Part shown: piece after piece, positions 63,001-64,000 of the stretch
Layout of the letters: each line of letters opens with the position of its first letter
Numbering within the stretch: position 1 is the first letter of the stretch
NCBI RefSeq assembly: GCF_900109545.1
Contig: NZ_FOAP01000026.1
Location: 62,001-126,000 of the forward strand
Length of the DNA: 64,000 bases
Direction of reading: 5' to 3'
DNA from: Stigmatella aurantiaca
GTDB lineage: Bacteria; Myxococcota; Myxococcia; Myxococcales; Myxococcaceae
Made by a program: the position numbers and the translations under genes
Notes under the pieces: model-generated
What the model was told of the DNA's origin: nothing
Database searches by the model: none
Seen by the model: only the letters and a program-made list of their open reading frames with translations

Positions 63001-64000
63001 GCGCTCGCCCACGAGATGGCGGCACTCGGCCAGTTCCAGGTGCAGGGCGAACATGAGCGCGTGCGCCTGCTCCCATGCATCGGCGGAGAGGAAGGCAATG
63101 CCACCCTGGAACAGCTCGCAGGAGGTCCGGTACGCGCCCGAGGTCTTGGCCTGGCGACCAGCGGCCAGGTGCAGGAAGGCCAGGTCCAGACGAAGCGCCT
63201 CTCCTTCCACCTGCGCGGGGGCGAAGTCCAGGTGGGGAAGGATGGCGAAGAGGCTCTCCTCGAGCCGTCCCGCCGCCCGCGCGGCGTGGAACAGGCGCAG
63301 CCCGATACGCACGTGCATCGCCTCCCGCTCTTGCGTGGGCAGGAGCGAGTACGCCGCCTGGCGCACCCGGTCGTGCAGGAAGCGGAAAGGCACGTTGAGT
63401 TCCGGTGGTAACACCTGCTGCAGCCCCGGATCGAGCAGCCGATAGTCGGGGTGGAGGGGCACCACGAACCCCCGTTCCACTGCAGCCCAGAGCGATGCGG
63501 CGATGGCCTCTGCCGACTGCTCCAGCGCCGCCACCAGCGCGCGGAAGTCGAACTGGACGCCCAGACAGGCAGCGACCCGCAGCGTCTCCACCGCCTCGGA
63601 TCGGAGGGCGCGAATGCCATCCGCCATCAGCTCCATCACGTTGGCTGGCAGCGCATGGTGTTCGATCCGCTGGAGATCCCAGCTCCAGCGCAGCAAGTCC
63701 TCGTCGAATGTGAGCAGGCGCTGGGTATGGAGAAAGCGGAGGAACTCCTTGATGAAGAGGGGGTTGCCTCCCGTCTTGACGTGCACCAGGCGCGCGAGTG
63801 GCCGGGCTGTCTCAAGGTCCGTGCCTAACGCCTCGCCGACCATGGACGCCACGTCATCCGGCTCCAGCGCGGAGAGGTGAAGCTGCCGCACCTGGACATG
63901 GGCCGACTCCAACTCGCCCAGCATGATGGGCACTGGGTGCCCGGCGCTGACTTCGTGGTCGCGGTAGGTGCCGAGGAGCAGCAGATGTCCGAACTCGACG
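60058..64000 (-). CDS. Hybrid AAA ATPase-TPR-GAF sensor histidine kinase, 5' end outside window
   Basis: At least 1313 residues are visible, and the frame is still open at the right edge (HLLLLGTYRDHEVSAGHP is an internal AAA motif). Order: end of the AAA/STAND ATPase (to about 190), long TPR-like helical region (about 230-830), GAF domain (about 870-1030, with LLCAPIIHQGRVIGLFYMEN), coiled coil, H-box GIAHEIKNPLNFVNNF near 1095, and a catalytic ATPase domain with VINLLSNAFYAA, VRDNGAGIS, FFTTKPPGEG and GLGLSIS. In related proteins an N-terminal protein kinase domain precedes the ATPase; it would lie beyond 64000. No receiver domain is attached. Confidence 0.92.
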   Translation of the reverse strand, partial: VEFGHLLLLGTYRDHEVSAGHPVPIMLGELESAHVQVRQLHLSALEPDDVASMVGEALGTDLETARPLARLVHVKTGGNPLFIKEFLRFLHTQRLLTFDEDLLRWSWDLQRIEHHALPANVMELMADGIRALRSEAVETLRVAACLGVQFDFRALVAALEQSAEAIAASLWAAVERGFVVPLHPDYRLLDPGLQQVLPPELNVPFRFLHDRVRQAAYSLLPTQEREAMHVRIGLRLFHAARAAGRLEESLFAILPHLDFAPAQVEGEALRLDLAFLHLAAGRQAKTSGAYRTSCELFQGGIAFLSADAWEQAHALMFALHLELAECRHLVGEREASAADFTELLRRARSKLEQASVYALRVNLACDSGQHVAGVRIGLEGLRIFGIELAEMPEPATVEAALVAFAQQLGGRTSKELLELPTMQDPEAQAAVALLASILASAYQSNPGLLGLLVLRLLSLSLEHGNTLLSSFGYATYGLILTTALDNPEAGYAFAQLAITLAERFNSPMLLARARYVCAAFIAHWTRSIRSTTAELTEAYKGMLENGDRLYACYSISDRQHQRLASGAPLQEVLAEDEKFLDLLENKDPGTYNGVLEQYRFICTLIGKKLPESRHSPGSDSLTSRTGMAITHADWSYSFGRYEEALTHAEFAATTIHFLVGMQQEATHTYVHALAMTALYESADTERRRQFRGKLAVHEALMRKRASRCTENHGQEALLVSAEIARIDGRNTEALELYDQAIEAAHTSGFLSVEARAHELAFRFHLGLGRRTIAGAYLIEALYAYERWGATGKVNELARTHARMLLPWRLRAIAPRPGMPAPATALSSDHSDESTGNLASEAMDLATVVKASQAISSEIKLTQLLGKLMRIAIENVGAQRGLLVLQRGVEFFVEVEGGNEASQQEPTVLTEFTRLCQPAAYHALRTGIPVLLDDASASGAFKSDPYIVQNCVRSLLCAPIIHQGRVIGLFYMENNQTAGAFTEARLDVLRLLSGQTVISIENARLYERLEEYSRTLENRVAERTAKLNTANAELRQALDHVKAMQDRIILQEKLASLGALTAGIAHEIKNPLNFVNNFASLAQSSVGELKDTLQGQSLPTQACEDVDAHLSDLALYTQKVYEHGERANQIVNAMLKHSRDTSGTRQDTDLNQLVLEAVEIAQHGTRAGGESEIQVETVFDPSLPPVSIVSEDIGRVVINLLSNAFYAARQQAMREGASRQPWVQVATQALEDRVEIRVRDNGAGISAEMLGKIFTPFFTTKPPGEGTGLGLSISHDIVVKGHGGELRVQTKEDQYAEFIVSLPRLSNSPLSNKT

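Overview
The window looks like chromosomal DNA of a fruiting myxobacterium (Myxococcota). I infer a Stigmatella/Cystobacter-like member of the suborder Cystobacterineae. The support is very high G+C with strong third-position bias, abundant lipoproteins, PEGA-domain and TPR proteins, a MYXO-CTERM-type C-terminal anchor, a CarF-type lipid desaturase and a very large AAA/GAF histidine kinase. Species identity is inference; no rRNA or tRNA gene was found to confirm it.

Layout. 1-6.2 kb, rightward: the end of a TamB-like gene, an Omp85 protein with about seven POTRA domains, a lipoprotein and an acyltransferase (outer-membrane biogenesis). 6.2-8.5 kb, leftward: an eight-haem cytochrome c and a four-helix membrane protein. 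8.8-14.5 kb: a 1917-residue subtilisin-like protease with Ig-like repeats and a MYXO-CTERM tail, preceded by a structured leader and followed by a strong terminator. 15.0-21.7 kb, leftward: one probable seven-gene operon, tolQ-tolR-tolA-like-tolB-aminotransferase-Ppx/GppA-MFS. 21.8-25.9 kb: lipoprotein, murI, carF, a conserved small protein and a photoactive-yellow-protein homologue. 26.0-28.7 kb: the overlapping ftsE-ftsX-envC-like division module. 28.8-31.9 kb: two alpha/beta hydrolases and a C-terminal processing protease. 32-38.7 kb: PEGA proteins, small lipoproteins, ddl and a membrane glycosyltransferase. 38.7-43.9 kb: a frameshifted acyltransferase, two GNAT proteins, a histidine kinase and a MaoC-like protein. 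44.0-46.7 kb: a radical-SAM plus UdgX-type DNA-repair pair. 46.7-51.5 kb: a PhyH-type oxygenase, then a fusion of a DyP-like haem peroxidase domain to a glycyl-radical enzyme. 51.5-53.4 kb: a LysR regulator divergent from an exported intradiol dioxygenase. 53.6-59.2 kb: a TPR-CHAT protein, a VOC protein, a tyrosine phosphatase and a trypsin-like lipoprotein. 59.2-60.0 kb: a decayed tRNA-3'-end-like sequence and an IS91-family transposase remnant. 60.1-64.0 kb, leftward: a hybrid ATPase-TPR-GAF-histidine kinase that runs off the window.

Two themes recur. One is cell-envelope construction and division: Tam/Bam, Tol, MurI, Ddl, FtsEX-EnvC and Ctp. The other is light and redox biology: CarF, PYP, the multihaem cytochrome and the DyP-glycyl-radical fusion. 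The fusion is the best candidate for something undescribed. It keeps the catalytic Cys-x-Glu and the glycyl-radical loop, and its peroxidase half keeps a proximal His while its distal Asp appears changed to Glu. The PYP homologue keeps every residue of the chromophore pocket except a conservative Thr-to-Ser change.
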